Below are positions 48,768 through 60,630 of a DNA stretch of 64,000 bases, piece by piece. A program made the position numbers and the translations under genes. This DNA comes from Peribolospora baueri (Eukaryota > Basidiomycota > Peribolosporomycetes > Peribolosporales > Peribolosporaceae). The notes under the pieces were generated by a model that was not told the origin of the DNA, ran no database searches, and was given only the letters and a program-made list of their open reading frames with translations. The DNA is taken from assembly GCA_029717555.1 (NCBI GenBank), contig JAMDHS010000079.1, positions 27,847 to 91,846 of the forward strand, given 5' to 3'. Position 1 is the stretch's first letter. Every line of letters starts with the position of its first letter.

Positions 48768-49475
48768 TCACGCCCCACCAGCTGAGAAGAAGTGAAGGCA
48801 CAGTGAGTAAATCCCACGTCCAAATGAATCGACGCTAGTGAGACTGCGGCTCTTTCCTTCAAGCGAACTACGTCAGGCGCTTTCAAAGCTAACGCTTGTA
48901 CTTACCTCGGAGCAACGTCTGGTGACAAAGGATGACAGGAAGCGCACAGGTGAGTGACGTCGTCACGCTGATCGCACGTCGTCCGAAACCCCAGCAAACA
49001 CCATGCTCACTGTTGTATTGAAGCGCGAAGAACCAAATTATTGATAAGATGGCGATTCCGGCACCAAGGGCTTGCGAAAGAAGATAGCTGTACTGAAGAG
49101 AGAAGGCGACCGCGCCAAGGCGCAGCTGGAGTCAACATCCGCTGTAAGAGATTCGGGAAGAAAGAACATAGTATCACCTTGGCCCACCATCCGGTGTACC
49201 TAAACATTATGAATGTCATGAAGAACCAAACCCAAGGCAACGCGGGGAGGAAGTAGTACAGATTGAGGGGAGCAAAGTTGACTGTGACCGGCAAGGGGCA
49301 AGAGTGAATACGCGCACGTAAATATACCTGTCTGTGTAGTTACGCCCTCTCCACTTTCCACGCCTGCTTCAGTTTCCCCAGACACGTCGCCTTGACTTAC
49401 TTTTGCCGCCCTCTCGCGCGTTCGTTGGGGCGCCGCTTCCCTAATCGGCCAGCTCTGGTTCGATTCACTGCTCAT
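48768..49475 (-). CDS. Small multi-pass membrane protein, family unknown
   Basis: Firm exons are 49475-49328, 49281-49178 and 49125-49011, in phase; further exons 48918-48906 and from about 48862 down to a stop at 48768 are tentative. The N-terminal ~50 residues are polar (SGETEAGVESGEG). Then come hydrophobic helices: LNLYYFLPALPWVWFFMTFI, and after FRYTGWWAK a second block, AVAFSLQYSYLLSQALGAGI, and a third, AILSIIWFFALQYN. The sharp alternation of coding and consensus splice sites supports a real gene. I cannot name the family; the size and Trp/Phe-rich helices suggest an ER or mitochondrial accessory protein. Its start lies about 200 bp from the mitochondrial DNA insert, so its promoter may have been changed by that insertion. 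Confidence 0.5.
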
Positions 49476-49684
49476 TCTGCAACCATCTGCACAGAACTCA
49501 CGCCACGGTCGGCAAACGTCCAGCCGGCCAGTGCGCCGGAACCGTCGCTCACTTCTCCCTGTTCTGCCCACGCTGGCGTGAACACCGTCGACGCCTATTC
49601 CGGTGCCCTTGATCGTCATCAGGGCTTCCGGACCTTGCTAGGTTTCCTCGATCGTTACCACATCCCCCCTTCCGGAGTCCTTAT
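49476..49684. other. GC-rich gap before the NUMT
   Basis: About 210 bp of normal base composition upstream of the membrane-protein gene. An open plus-strand frame here has no family features. Confidence 0.4.
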
Positions 49685-50430
49685 TATTATAAATGCAACA
49701 CCTAGCTGATTTTTAATAAAATAACAAGGAGAAATTTCATTTATAGTTCAGGAAAAGTCCATTCTGTAATGAAAATTATAGTGAATTTTAATAGACTTTG
49801 TAGATGAATTTTATTATCGCCATATTTTTCTTTATAATTGAATAAAGTCGTTCAAAGTTTGAACACTATACAATATTCAAAATACCTAGTTAACTTCACT
49901 AAACTATTTTCCTATCTTATTTGTTTTTTGTTCCAGAAGGTAAGGCATTGAATTAAAATAGGTAAGCAAGCTTTCTATGCAATTCACCCAATTTGGGGAC
50001 TAAATTTATTTTATAATCCTGTTGCTTCAGATAGAGCGAAACCTAAAATAGCAAATGTGAATAATTGTGGCCGTAAACTAGGGTTTCGTGAAACTCCTCC
50101 GATTAAAGCAGCGAAAACTAATCCAATTCCAACTCTTGCTCCAGCTACTAAAAACAAGATTATTTATTAAAATACTTTGGAGAAAGAGAAAAAAAAGAAA
50201 TAGTGATAATTTAGAAGATTGGAAAATCAGCAGGAGAGTTCTTATTCTTAGGTAATAGTTTACCAATAATAGAAAAGACCCCTCAACGATAATACGCCAA
50301 CATCCAGAACTATATCAATGAAGGCAAAATATTATTTATAATACTTATGCGCTGCGCGCCGAAAAAGAAGAGTGTATAAAAAGCGAAAATATTATAATCA
50401 TATATATTAAGCAATAATAGTTTAGAGGTC
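49685..50430. other. Nuclear mitochondrial DNA insert (NUMT)
   Basis: About 750 bp of strongly AT-rich sequence abruptly embedded in GC-rich DNA. The minus strand at 50160-50011 reads as mitochondrial ATP synthase subunit 9. The rest is AT-rich non-coding DNA with a short GC cluster (GCGCTGCGCGCCG at about 50351), a feature of fungal mitochondrial genomes. Left and right limits are judged from base composition only. An assembly join between nuclear and mitochondrial contigs is the main alternative. Confidence 0.85.
50011..50160 (-). pseudogene. atp9: atp9 fragment (mitochondrial ATP synthase subunit c)
   Basis: The minus strand encodes [20 protein letters not shown] then [20 protein letters not shown] then EATGL and a TAA stop. 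This is subunit c around its conserved RNPS loop and the SEATGL glutamate that carries the proton. The first helix start and the last ~12 residues (normally FALMMAFLLLY-like) are missing, so it is truncated at both ends. Upstream the frame runs into stops, which could reflect a mitochondrial intron or the end of the captured piece. Confidence 0.85.
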
Positions 50431-50735
50431 CCCCGCAGCCTAGCAGTCCCGCAGTCTCCTCTTTCCCACGGTGTACGTCCAATTACAGTCCTTTTAGGCC
50501 GTTACCAACCAGTGACATGGAGTACAGACAGAATCAATCCATCATTATCGGTCAATTGTCTATTGCCGCCGATCACTCGCGACATCCCCACGTGAAATCA
50601 TAGTTAGGTCCGGAGAGGGAGCAGCCGGACTTGCTCCAGAGCTGTAGCATAGCCAGCCCCTTCGTCTAGAGCCGTCTCACTTTTCTAGTCTTGCGCTCCT
50701 CCATCTCCATCCCAGGAAAGAAGGGACGATTCATC
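50431..50735. other. Promoter region of enoyl-CoA hydratase
   Basis: About 305 bp of normal composition between the NUMT and the hydratase start. Nothing else identified. Confidence 0.45.
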
Positions 50736-51979
50736 ATGCTGTCCAGTGCTCGCGTCTCTCTCGCCAGGGCTCTCTACGCCCGCGCTCCACTCTCCCATGT
50801 GCGCGCCTTGTCCACGACGCTCCCCCGATTCCAGGCTGCGGAGTACAAGAACATCCTTGTCTCCAACCCCAAGCCAGGCGTCGCCCTCGTTACCCTCAAC
50901 AGGACCAAGGCGCTCAACGCACTCAACTCGGAGCTCATTTCCGAGATCAATGACGCGTTGGTAAAGTCCGACGGGGACGACAGCATACGGGCCATCGTTT
51001 TGACGGGCGGCGAAAAAGCTTTCGCAGGTACGCTGTCCTTCCTCGACTTTCTGTATGGCGGCGGGGCGACTTGAGCTCCCTCGCTGAGGAATATCCGTCT
51101 TCTTTTCTAATTTGCTTCAGCTGGAGCTGACATCAAGGAGATGAGGGACCTAAACTTCTCCGGAGCCTACAAGCGGGACTTCCTCGGAAACTGGACGGAC
51201 ATCTCCGCTATTCGCAAGCCAATCATCGCCGCCGTGAGCGGATACGCGGTGAGCGCTTTTGAGGTTTCTGTTGCTTCTCGGTCGCCTCTGAGGGCGAACG
51301 CGCGTGCAGACGCTGATCAGTCCAGCTCCTTCATTACCATGTTCGTCGTCGTCAGCTCGGCGGAGGTTGTGAATTGGCGATGATGTACGTCTCTCGTTTG
51401 CGTCTCGCCGGCGGGTTGAATGAGCGTACTGATGTTTTCTTTTCCCTCAAATTGCAGGTGCGACATCATTTATGCGTCTCCCACCGCCACCTTTGGCCAG
51501 CCAGAGATCAACCTCGGCGTGATCCCCGGCGCGGGAGGCACGCAGCGTCTGACGAAAGCGATTGGCAAGTCCAGAGCGATGGAGATCGTCTTGACGGGCC
51601 GTAACTTTGGCGCGAAGGAAGCGGAAGCATGGGGGTTGGTGAGCAAAGTCGTTGAGGAAGGGGAAGGAAAGGTCGTGGAAGAGGCGATCAAGACGGCCGA
51701 GACGATCGCCAAGAAGGGCCAGGTCGCTATCCAGGCGGCCAAAGAGGCCGTGAATGCTTGTGAGTCGTCGCGTCGTACCCTAGCATTCGCTTGCGATCGC
51801 GAGAAAACGAGTGTGATTCAGTGCTGTTCCTTAAACCTTCCTCAGCTTATGACCTGTCCCTGCACGAGGGTCTTCGCCTCGAGCGCCGCCTCTTCCTTTC
51901 GCTCTTCTCGACCAAAGACCAGAAGGAGGGCATGGGCGCTTTCGCCGAGAAGAGAAAGGCCAGCTTCACCCACGAGTGA
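50736..51979 (+). CDS. Mitochondrial enoyl-CoA hydratase (ECHS1-type)
   Basis: Five exons, 50736-51027, 51121-51248, 51356-51384, 51458-51759 and 51846-51979, 294 residues. The N-terminus is a basic, Ser/Ala-rich mitochondrial presequence ([18 protein letters not shown]). The crotonase core follows: [37 protein letters not shown] (oxyanion hole), [20 protein letters not shown] with one catalytic glutamate, and [20 protein letters not shown] with the other. The C-terminus holds [20 protein letters not shown] and [14 protein letters not shown]. It hydrates trans-2-enoyl-CoA in fatty-acid and branched-chain amino-acid breakdown. Exon 3 is short (29 nt) and encodes only LGGGCELAM. Confidence 0.94.
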
Positions 51980-52116
51980 TCGGTTGACGGCGGTTGGCGC
52001 TTCGACATCTCTGCGAGCGGACGAGAGCGGTCGCTTAAATAGTCGCGAATGAAATGCAACGATACGAAAAGAGGGGGTTTGATTCCAGATAGGAATGAGA
52101 GACAAAGGAATAGGCT

Positions 52117-53270
52117 CTACACAGAGAAGTGCTTTTCCATTCCCCCCTTTGACTTGTCGCGGTTTTCCTCGAGTCGCTTCTCAAGCTTGGAGAATTCGTC
52201 GAGAGCTACCAACTCCTCCTGATCCAGGACCTGCTCCACGCCCTTCACTTCAGGAATGTAGTGCGTGAGCATCCTCTCGATGCCCGTCTTGAGCGTCACC
52301 ACCGAGCTATCGCACCCGCGGCAACTGCCCTTGAGCATGAGGCGTACGATTCCATCGCCGTGCTCCTCGAAGCCCCTGTACTCGATATCCCCGCCGTCCT
52401 CCTGGATGGCTGGCCGCACTCGCGTGTCAAGGAGCTCCTTGATCATAGCCACCACCTCCGAGTCGGTGTCGAGGATCTGGGTGTCTGTCGCAGCCTGTGC
52501 ATGCGACGGGTCGGCAAACAACGGTGTTCCGGCCGTGAAAAACTCCATGAGGGTGCTGTAGATCTCTGGTTTGATCGATGGCCAGGGCACCTCCGTGTCT
52601 TTGGAGACCGTCACAAAGTCAGGACCGTAGAAGACACCACGGACACCTTGGATACCGAACAACCGCTTTGCCAGCGGTGACGACCTGATCATTTGTTAAT
52701 CAAGAGAAGCCCGGAATGGGTCATCGGCTTCTATTAGCTTGCTAGGAAAAACATGAAGAAGGCTGGGAGGGAAATGTAACAACTCACATTGACGATCGGT
52801 TGTCCAGAAACTCGGCCGTGCCGCTCTCCATGACTTGCTGTCCTGGAAGGAACTTGAGCGAGTCCTCGTTCGGCGTCGTCTCGGTTTGTATGAACATGGT
52901 TCGGACTGCAAGATGACGCGAGACGGCAAAAAATGAGGTGGCGAGGTCAGCGCGCAGACTCCTTTCGTTTCAAGGGCATCACAAGCGATCGGGGATGGAT
53001 TCAACTGCTGAACGGGCCATAACCCCTTCCTACGGAATACTCACCCTGAGAAGCGCCTAGCCGTGCTTTTTCAGTCCACCTCAAGCCCATCCTCGCGCTC
53101 GAGCCAGCGGACCCGACCCGGAAGGTGGAGGTTGAAGGTGTGGCAAAGGCAAAAGTGCTAAGTTGCCGTCCGCAACCGGCCACTCTCGTGGCGGCGGCAA
53201 AGGCAGTGGCGCGTGAAGCGCCGATGCGAGAGATGTTCCCTAGGAGACAGGCTGCCCTTGTGGTCGCCAT
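52117..53270 (-). CDS. NFU1: NFU1, mitochondrial iron-sulfur cluster carrier
   Basis: Three exons, 53270-53045, 52905-52788 and 52684-52117, 303 residues. A mitochondrial presequence ([20 protein letters not shown]) precedes the Nfu N-terminal domain ([59 protein letters not shown]). The NifU C-terminal domain follows ([40 protein letters not shown]) with the CxxC that binds a 4Fe-4S cluster. NFU1 delivers clusters to lipoyl synthase and other targets. A charged ~30-residue tail follows. The chosen ATG is followed directly by the presequence. It is convergent with the hydratase gene (137 bp apart). Confidence 0.95.
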
Positions 53271-54011
53271 TGGTGATTCAAGAACTGATGGGAGAGAATG
53301 ACGGTGATGATCGGATCGCTCGAGCTCGACGCCGCATGGCAGGGTCAAGATTGCGACTGCGGCGAGTGATCAGTCGCCCCGTGACAAAGTGGAAATGCAG
53401 ACTCTCTCTTGGTCGTCACCCCCATCACAGACTATGCGGTGCTGCGATGGTTACCCGATATTCGCTCCAAATTTCCGGGCCCCCGCCGACGCCTGCTCCA
53501 AGGAAGCGATGCGATCTCCTTCGTGACGCAGGGCGCTTCCCCCTTTCCTTCGGGACCTCGATCTCGTCTACCCGACCTAAACCTACTCCGCCTCCGCAGA
53601 TGTCGTCGCCTCCGATCGCCCTCTCCCATCCCTCCCCCATCCAGCCCAACATGCAGGACGCACCTATGCTAAACCGATTCACGGACTGATTGCCGAATCC
53701 AACGCCACCTAGCGGACCTTCCTGTAACGTTATCACGGCGTTCTTGCACAGTCACGTTAGTCCTGTTTTGCTTCTTTTCCCCTAGTTGACCGGAACATGG
53801 GAAGTCGCCATCGGTGCCGCATCCTATCTCATTCCGTTCTCCGACAGTCCTATGCCCCACGCTCCGCAGCCCCCATCTTCCCACGGTACATATTCTTTAG
53901 TCCCCTAAAGGCCTGGCGTATAGACTCTAAACAGAATAAATGAATGAATGAATAAAGGCAGATTGTACGTCAGAACCAACGCCCGCACGAAATAACAGTA
54001 ACACCACAACC
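53271..54011. other. Divergent intergenic region
   Basis: About 740 bp between NFU1 (minus) and the C78-protease gene (plus). It includes a (GAAT)n patch at 53937-53955. No exon is supported. Confidence 0.45.
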
Positions 54012-56566
54012 ATGGCCGAGCCGAACAAGGGGCAGTCTCCTGATTCGGACGCTGACTGTCCGGGGCTTTTGTCCAATGACGGATTAGCAGCCGTGCGTCT
54101 TGTTTTTCGTCAGTCGCGCTTGCTCTCGTCCGCCTTTAGTTGAGATGGTCACTTTAGCCTCTTATGCGGCCTCGTTGGACTGAACGCCACTGTCGCGGCG
54201 TCGCCTTCTCTTTGTCCAGAATGCTCGTTCCGCCGGGCAAGACCTGCGACGGATAAAAAAATTCACTGCTTTCTTTTCGGGAGTAAGCATTATTTTCCTA
54301 TCCAGCTCCCAGATGGTTGCCACGTCGAGCGTGTGATGTCGTACTTGGCTAAAAAAACTGCTTCCTGTTATGGACCTACTCGCAAAGACGAGCTGGGCTT
54401 CAGGCAAGTCTTACTTTCTTTCGCAAGAGCGAGGCCGCATGCGATTTACCAGAAGGGGTGGAGTTGACACATCTCGCTATAAACGCATACAGCTGACTAT
54501 GTCACCTCAAAGAACGGGTCGACGGAGCGCACACTCCTCGAAAACCTGGGCAGTCCTGGTCGCATGGGGTCGAGGATGTACGGAAGCGGTGTCCAAATCC
54601 AACATCCTGAACGATGCAACTCAGCCCCTCCTTACGTTTGGAGCTCCGACGACCCCGTAGCGGATCCCCCTTTGGATTCGCAGCAACAGCCACATCGGGC
54701 ACAAGAAGGACCGGCGGAGACGACGGAAAGCATTTCGCCCAAGTCGCCTTCAGATTCTTTGCACAAAGCCGAACTGCCGCGCGATCTGCCAGTTCCACGA
54801 AGGAAACATGAGATCAACGTCATTCACAGTGAGGTCTACGCCCCTTCTGATCAAGAGAGTATCCGGCCGTACCAAGAGTCTTGCTTACCGATGGACTCTG
54901 GTTCCGCCTCAGATACCGCCGAGCTTATCCGACGACTTCTGGAACAATCAGTCTCGCATGGGGATATTGCCTGCGCCGTGAGCCGCCAAGCTGTTGTCGA
55001 TGCGCAGAAACTGGACGAAGAGTCCTCGTCTAAATGGCTCTTGCGTGTCGTCGACTCAATTACAGACAATTACCTCGATCGACGTCCCACATATTCGAAC
55101 AGAGTCGGGTAAGCTCTTCCTCCGACGCTGGCGGCGGCAGGAGGAATCCTTGCCGTCGTATGTCAGAAATGCATGCCGTAACCTCGTTGTTGGTGTGCGG
55201 TCAGGCGACCGCACATGGGGCTGCGGGTGAGGCCTTTCCGAGTCTTTATTTATTTTTAGAAGGGGCACTGGACTTAGCGCCTGAGTGGCCGTCCTTTGTG
55301 ACGCGTCTCTCACCGATGACAACAGGTATCGCGACTTCCAAATGTTGGCGTACGGCCTCAGCACATTGCCCGAGTATGAAGGCATTTTCGAGGAGAATTC
55401 TCCGGCCTTCGAACCATCCATCCTTAATTTACAGTATTGGGTCGAGTCAGCGTGGCGCGCAGGTGAGATTGTGATCTTGCTTTCACTGAAGGACGAGGAC
55501 CTTAGGTATCTCCTCGTCATAACAGGGTATGACCCTATGGGGGCGATCCAACTGAAGAAAAGGATTGTGAACACGACAAAATGGATCGGCACCTCTGAGC
55601 TCGCCGTGGCCTTTACCTATCTTGGAATACCGTGAGCTTATTTTCTTTACTGCCTGACATTCCGAACAAGTGTCTGATATGTCTGTCTCCCTCATCGTCG
55701 ATGCTTCTCTGATGATCATTAGGAGCAATGACATCCTCGACTTCCCGCAAGCTTCCGGGCCTGGACGTACGCACACCTCCCTTGTTAGGTTCATTCGAAG
55801 GTATTTCGACAGCCCGGTGGTCGATGCTTCGAACTCCGCATCATCAAGATCTCGCTCGACGCTACCAGAATTGCTCAAGGGCGACGAGTCGGAGGGTGAT
55901 CTTGCGTTGCAAGAGAGAGGTGTGCGTGCGGTTCCCAAGCTTCCACTCTTTCTCCAACACCGCGGCCACTCGCGCGTCGTGATCGGATACGAGGTCAACC
56001 AGCAAGGCGAAACATTGCCCCTCCTTCTGGACCCGGCTAAGTGAGTTCAATCATGGCGCTGCCGTCCAGCCTGCCCCTGGCCGCCAAGCGGGATGGGGAT
56101 GTTGGCATTACTGTGTCTCCGACTAAATGGCGTGCCCTTCGTATCATCTTCCAGGTCGTGTTCACCCGCCTTTGTTCGCGAGACAATCGAAATCGGTCAC
56201 GTCTCTGCTGAATCGTCTGCGAACACGAATTCGATGGGAGTGACAGAAACGTCGATCCGTGAAGCGATCCCGCCGCGTGCGCTGCCTGCATCCGAAGTGC
56301 GGCAGATGCTCAAGCCATTCCGTGTGTCTATGCGCCAACTCAGCAGCCACTCGTGAGTCTTTTGTGGCCGTCAGGTGGCTCTTTCGCGCATGCGACGCTG
56401 ACAGGCGAGACGCCGCTTTTTTTTCCGGCCCTTCCGTCGTCGCTCGTATTCATTCCTCTTTCCATCGCACAGGCACTATCAGATCTTGAGCTTCACAGGC
56501 GGACCTATGTTGTCGGAAGAGGAGCGCAAAGGCCGCCGCATCTTGATGTCACGGACTCTCTTCTGA
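54012..56566 (+). CDS. C78-family cysteine protease (UfSP / ZUP1 / Mug105-like)
   Basis: The catalytic half is well resolved: exons ending 55044, then 55103-55226, 55326-55462, 55526-55631, 55723-56040, 56155-56352 and 56473-56566, all in phase. It reads GDRTWGCGYRDFQML with the nucleophile Cys, then SILNLQYWVESAWRAGYDPM, KWIGTSELAVAFTYLGIP, HRGHSRVVIGYEV with the catalytic His, LLDPAK with the Asp, and the closing HYQILSFTGG. These are the marks of UFM1-specific proteases and the K63-ubiquitin protease ZUP1/Mug105. The family cannot be narrowed to UFM1 or ubiquitin by eye. The N-terminal part is uncertain: the ATG at 54012 opens a short peptide with CPGLLS, perhaps a degenerate zinc finger, and a Ser-rich linker begins by about 54483; how they join is unclear. 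The protease domain is confident. Confidence 0.75.
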
Positions 56567-57949
56567 ACGTACTCCCCTTCGCTGGGGGTTCTGGCCCCGG
56601 CTTCCGGCTCGACTCGACTCGGTCTCCATCCCGCACTTGGCGTTTGCGCACCGTCTCTTCTCGTCGGAGCTGCCGCTGCTTCGTTTTCGTTCGCTTCGTT
56701 CGCTCCACGTACAATACGTAATAGTATATCCGCGCCTCCGTCGATACCTTCCTCTGCTCTACCCGACGCTCGCTCGTTCGTGTCGCGTCGACATGGCGTC
56801 GTCGCTCGTTGATGTGGTGGGCGGGCGCCTTGTATGCCACCGTTTGCACTTTTCGATTGCGAATTGTGAGCCTGGCGAACCTGGTCTGGTGACCCAACTC
56901 GATGTCGATTGGGGCTGACTTGACTGACGCAGGAACAGGGTTTGAGCCTCCCCGGGCCGACCGTCGCGGCGTTGCGCACTAGATGCGGGGGAACTGAGGA
57001 GAGCTGCAGCCGACTGGTGCTAAGAAGGACCGCCCAGTCTGTCTGTCTGTCTGTCTGTCAGCCTGGCTATCTATTTGTCTATCTGTCTGCCCCACTGGCA
57101 AGGCCAAGCATAATAAAAACCACTCCTTCGTTTGCCCAGGTCGGGCGACGGCGCTGTACGGCGATGGATGCAATTTTGCCTAAGAGGATAGGGGATGCGT
57201 CGAGCGAACGAGAAACCTCCGGCGGCCAATGGAAGCAGGACGGGCAGGTGCGCTTGGCTGGGTGCGCTTGGCTGCGAGCGCCACGATCGGCGCGGGCGGA
57301 TGCTGGCCAGGGAGCCTAATACAGTAAGTGTGTATGGGAGAAGGCCGGATGTTGATCAGGGGGTGGATTTAAGGGTGCTGAGAAGCGAGACGCGCGAGAA
57401 CGGGGGACACGAGAGCGGGAGAGAAGAACGGGGCTAGCGCGAGCGAATATGTGCTGCACGTCGCGCTTGCTGCTCGCTTTATACAAGGCAAGTTACATCC
57501 CACATAGAGGCGACCTACAGCCGTGCAATGGTCTAGTACAACAGAGTCAAAGCACGCTACGCACTTGCGCATCCCGCTGTGGGGGGAGGAATTCGGCCGG
57601 CCTTGCTGCTGGAATTGGAATGCAACCTTGCGCACGCCTCGTCGGCGCCTATACGCGTCGGCCCTTCCGGCTGACCTGACCCTACGACGGGCCGTGAAAC
57701 GCCGGCGGTCTTGCTTGGCCTTGGTCGGGGGACCGTCCCTGAAAAGCAACCTTGCCGGGCCGGCCCCCTTCTTTCTTTCCTCCATCTTTCTCTCTTTCCT
57801 CTCTTCTCTCCAACGTTCCCTCCACGTCCCCTTCGCTCCTCCTACCTCCCCCCTTCCCCCACCAGGCCCGCAAGGAACGAACGAATTGGTCCAGTAATCG
57901 CCCGAGCCCAAGCCCTAATAATCTATTACTCTAATCCCATTCTGCCGCC
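56567..57949. other. Long intergenic region
   Basis: About 1.4 kb with TCTG/GTCT tandem repeats at 57035-57080 and a pyrimidine-rich block at 57770-57850. The latter leads into the secreted-protein start and may act as its promoter. No supportable gene. Confidence 0.5.
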
Positions 57950-59145
57950 ATGAAGTCCGTCGCCGCCGCCGCCCTTCTCGCCGCCCTGCCCTTCCTCGTC
58001 AAGGCGTGAGTCGAGGCGTCTGTCTGTCCGTCGTGTGGCGTAGCGCAGCCAAGGCGAGGCGAGGCGAGGCGAGGCTTCCAGGGCTCAGGGCCGAGCTTGC
58101 ACGGTCGCACGACCGCTCGTTTCGCTCACCTCCTTCTCTCCGTACGTCGCTTCTTCGCCCTTCTTTCTCGCAGCGACTACGACCCTGCGAACCTGCCCGC
58201 GACCACGGAGCAGGGTCAGACTGGCACGAACAAGTGCGACCTCGGCCACTCCTCTCAATCGTCCATGTGCCAGAACGTCTTCGTCAACTCGGTCACCGAC
58301 TTCTGCCTCTGGGCCCCGCCCCAGAAGGGCACCATCGGCGATACCGAGACGGAGGAGGTGGCGTGGTGCCTCAAGTCGGGCTACGGAACGCGTCTCATCC
58401 CCGACGGCACCATTCACGGCGCCCACTTTGTCAAGACGCCGTCGTACGTCCAGGTCACCGGCGTGGGCGACTTTACCAAGATGAACATCGCCGACAAGGA
58501 CGAGGGTGGAGAGCTTGACCCGCACGGCGCGACTGGCGTGGGCAACCCTATCGGCGGTCTTTTCTTCACCAACGCCTTCTCGGGCCAGTACCAGCAGATC
58601 CACGAGTGGACTAACTTTATGTCCTACAACGAGTTTTGCATTCGTGGCTGTGTCGGCAACTACGCCGCCCAGTGGTGCCAGCACATCTACGACACCATGG
58701 GCTGCTACTGGAACATGCCGGCCAACTATGATGCTAACGTGTTCGAGAACTGCGAGTCCAACGACTCGGGCGAGTGGCCTGGAGTGAGTAGCCGTTCGCC
58801 TTGGGATGCGGCTGGACGTTCCGGGGCTCTCGAGCGTGTTCGCTCAATGTTTCTTCTCCTCCCATCGTCGCTAGGTCTACAGCGGCTCGACTTGGTACCA
58901 GGGCCAGAGCCCGACTCCTTCGGCTCAGCGCATCCCGTCGTCGTCGAACTGCGCGAAGCAGTCGTCGGTCCACAACGCCGTGCAGACGAAGTGAGTACGG
59001 GCCCGGTCGTCTCGTCTCTGCGCTCGCTGGATCGTTAACGACGCGTTGCTTTTCCTTTCTTCGTCTGCGCAGCTACCCGGGCGCCAAGGGTGCGAGGAAG
59101 CACCGCCGCCACGGTTCTCTCCAGCCTACCCCCACGACTCATTAA
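57950..59145 (+). CDS. Secreted Cys-rich protein, macrophage-activating-glycoprotein type
   Basis: Four exons, 57950-58005, 58174-58783, 58875-58990 and 59073-59145, 284 residues. Signal peptide MKSVAAAALLAALPFLVKA spans residues 1-19. The mature protein matches a basidiomycete secreted family often annotated 'macrofage activating glycoprotein': CDLGHSSQSSMCQNVFVNSV, EVAWCLKSGYGTRLIPDGTI, GAHFVKTPSYVQVTGVGDFT, GGELDPHGATGVGNPIGGLF, CQHIYDTMGCYWNMPANYDA. At least eleven cysteines suggest disulfides. The C-terminus is Ser-rich then basic (GARKHRRHGS). No enzyme motif or GPI signal is evident. Biochemical function of the family is not established. The short first exon carries only the signal peptide. 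Confidence 0.88.
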
Positions 59146-60630
59146 ACTTGCTCGTTCCATCCATCCGTCGCAACAAGACGGACCTGAGCTTGGACGGTTC
59201 TCATCACGCATCCACGGACTTTTACTTTTTTTCTTTGGCGCTGGCATGCATGGGTTTATCTTAATGGGTTTAGATTCTAGTGCCCTCTCCCTCCCCTCCC
59301 CTTGGCTCCTCTTAATGCAGCTGTCGTTTCGACTCCCGGGGCAGCCAATTTCTACTTACTACTGGGCTACACTTGCGCTTGTACTTGACAATCACTTCGT
59401 CTTACCTTCCTTCGTCCTTCCTTCTCTCGCGGGCTTTGCTGTGACCTCCCCCTCACCCCCGCCCCCCACCCCCCCGCACCCCCTTGTTGAAATCACGGAC
59501 ATTCATTCGTTTGGGCAATGCCATCCCTCCGTTCACCCGTGCATCATCCATCCATCCATCCATCCACCCCATTTATCGTCTGCGTTGAGTCTAAACCAGA
59601 CCCATCGACAATCGACAATCGATGGACGGGGCGCCTGCCTTGCTTATCCGAACGACTGCGAAGACGTGATAGGCTGGCTGAAATTCTTCTCCGACAGACG
59701 GGCTGGGCTTGGCTTGGCTGCGCTCGCTGGCTGGCTCTCGCGGGCTCGGAAGAGGAAACGGGGTACGAGGTCGGATTAGGAAGGAGGACGTTGGCCGCAC
59801 GCGACGAGTGGGAGTGTGTCTGACAAAGCGGCCACTTTCGTCTTTTCTCTTTCTCTTTTCCCTTTCCTCTCGCCTGTGCCTGGATCGCATGGAGGAAGGA
59901 GCGAGTCTCGAATCAGGCCGGGCGAAGGCGAAGGACGAATGTCAGATGTCAGATGTCAGTCAGTGCCAGTGCCAGTCACAGTGCGGGTGTGGCCATTCAC
60001 GCAGGCCGAGAACGGGGTGCGTGGGTGGGCAATGTTTGCTTGGCGGTGGTCAGCAAGCCAACCAGCCAGCAGGCCTCCCACATCGCTTTCCCTCTGTCTC
60101 TGTGTCTCTCTCCCTCCCTTCTTGCCTCGCTCGGCTTTTTGCATGTGCAGTCAGTCTCCCAAGCTAGTAGCTCCCCGCCCAGGCGAGAGTGCAGAGGGCG
60201 GGCGCCCGTCGTCGCAGGCATGCGTCTGTCTGTCTGGAGGGCGGAGGAGAGAGGAGGCGGCGTGATGAGGTTTCGAAGGTGGTCACTTGGACTGGAGTGG
60301 CCGTCGTCTCTTTCTGTTGTCTGAGGTGGTGGTCTCACCGATAAGAGCCGGCCGGATTGGCGACCGCGAGCGATCGATCACGCGTCGAGCGAAAAGAAGA
60401 GACAAGATCTCGCCCGGCCCGTCTGTCGCTGTTCGCCGTCCGTCGCTATCGCTGGCCGTCGATGTTTCGTCGCGCGCGACGACGACGACGACGAACGAGG
60501 GCGAGCGAGACGAGACGAGCGCCGGCCGTGAAAGCCAGGGCGACCCGCGATTCGCGATCTGCACGTTTCTCGCTGTCTTGCCCGTATAAGGCAAGTCCTG
60601 CTCTCACGCTCTCCCTCGCCCTCGCCGTCC
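59146..60630. other. Long intergenic region
   Basis: About 1.5 kb with CT-rich tracts (59450-59480, 59830-59870), ATCC tandem repeats (59540-59565) and AGTC/GTCA repeats (59940-59985). It precedes the bZIP gene and probably holds its promoter and a long leader. No exon supported. Confidence 0.5.

Noticed and set aside
49441-49480. GGTTCGATTCA as a tRNA B-box
   Set aside because: The sequence around it does not form a T-stem or the other tRNA arms; it lies in the first exon region of the membrane-protein gene.
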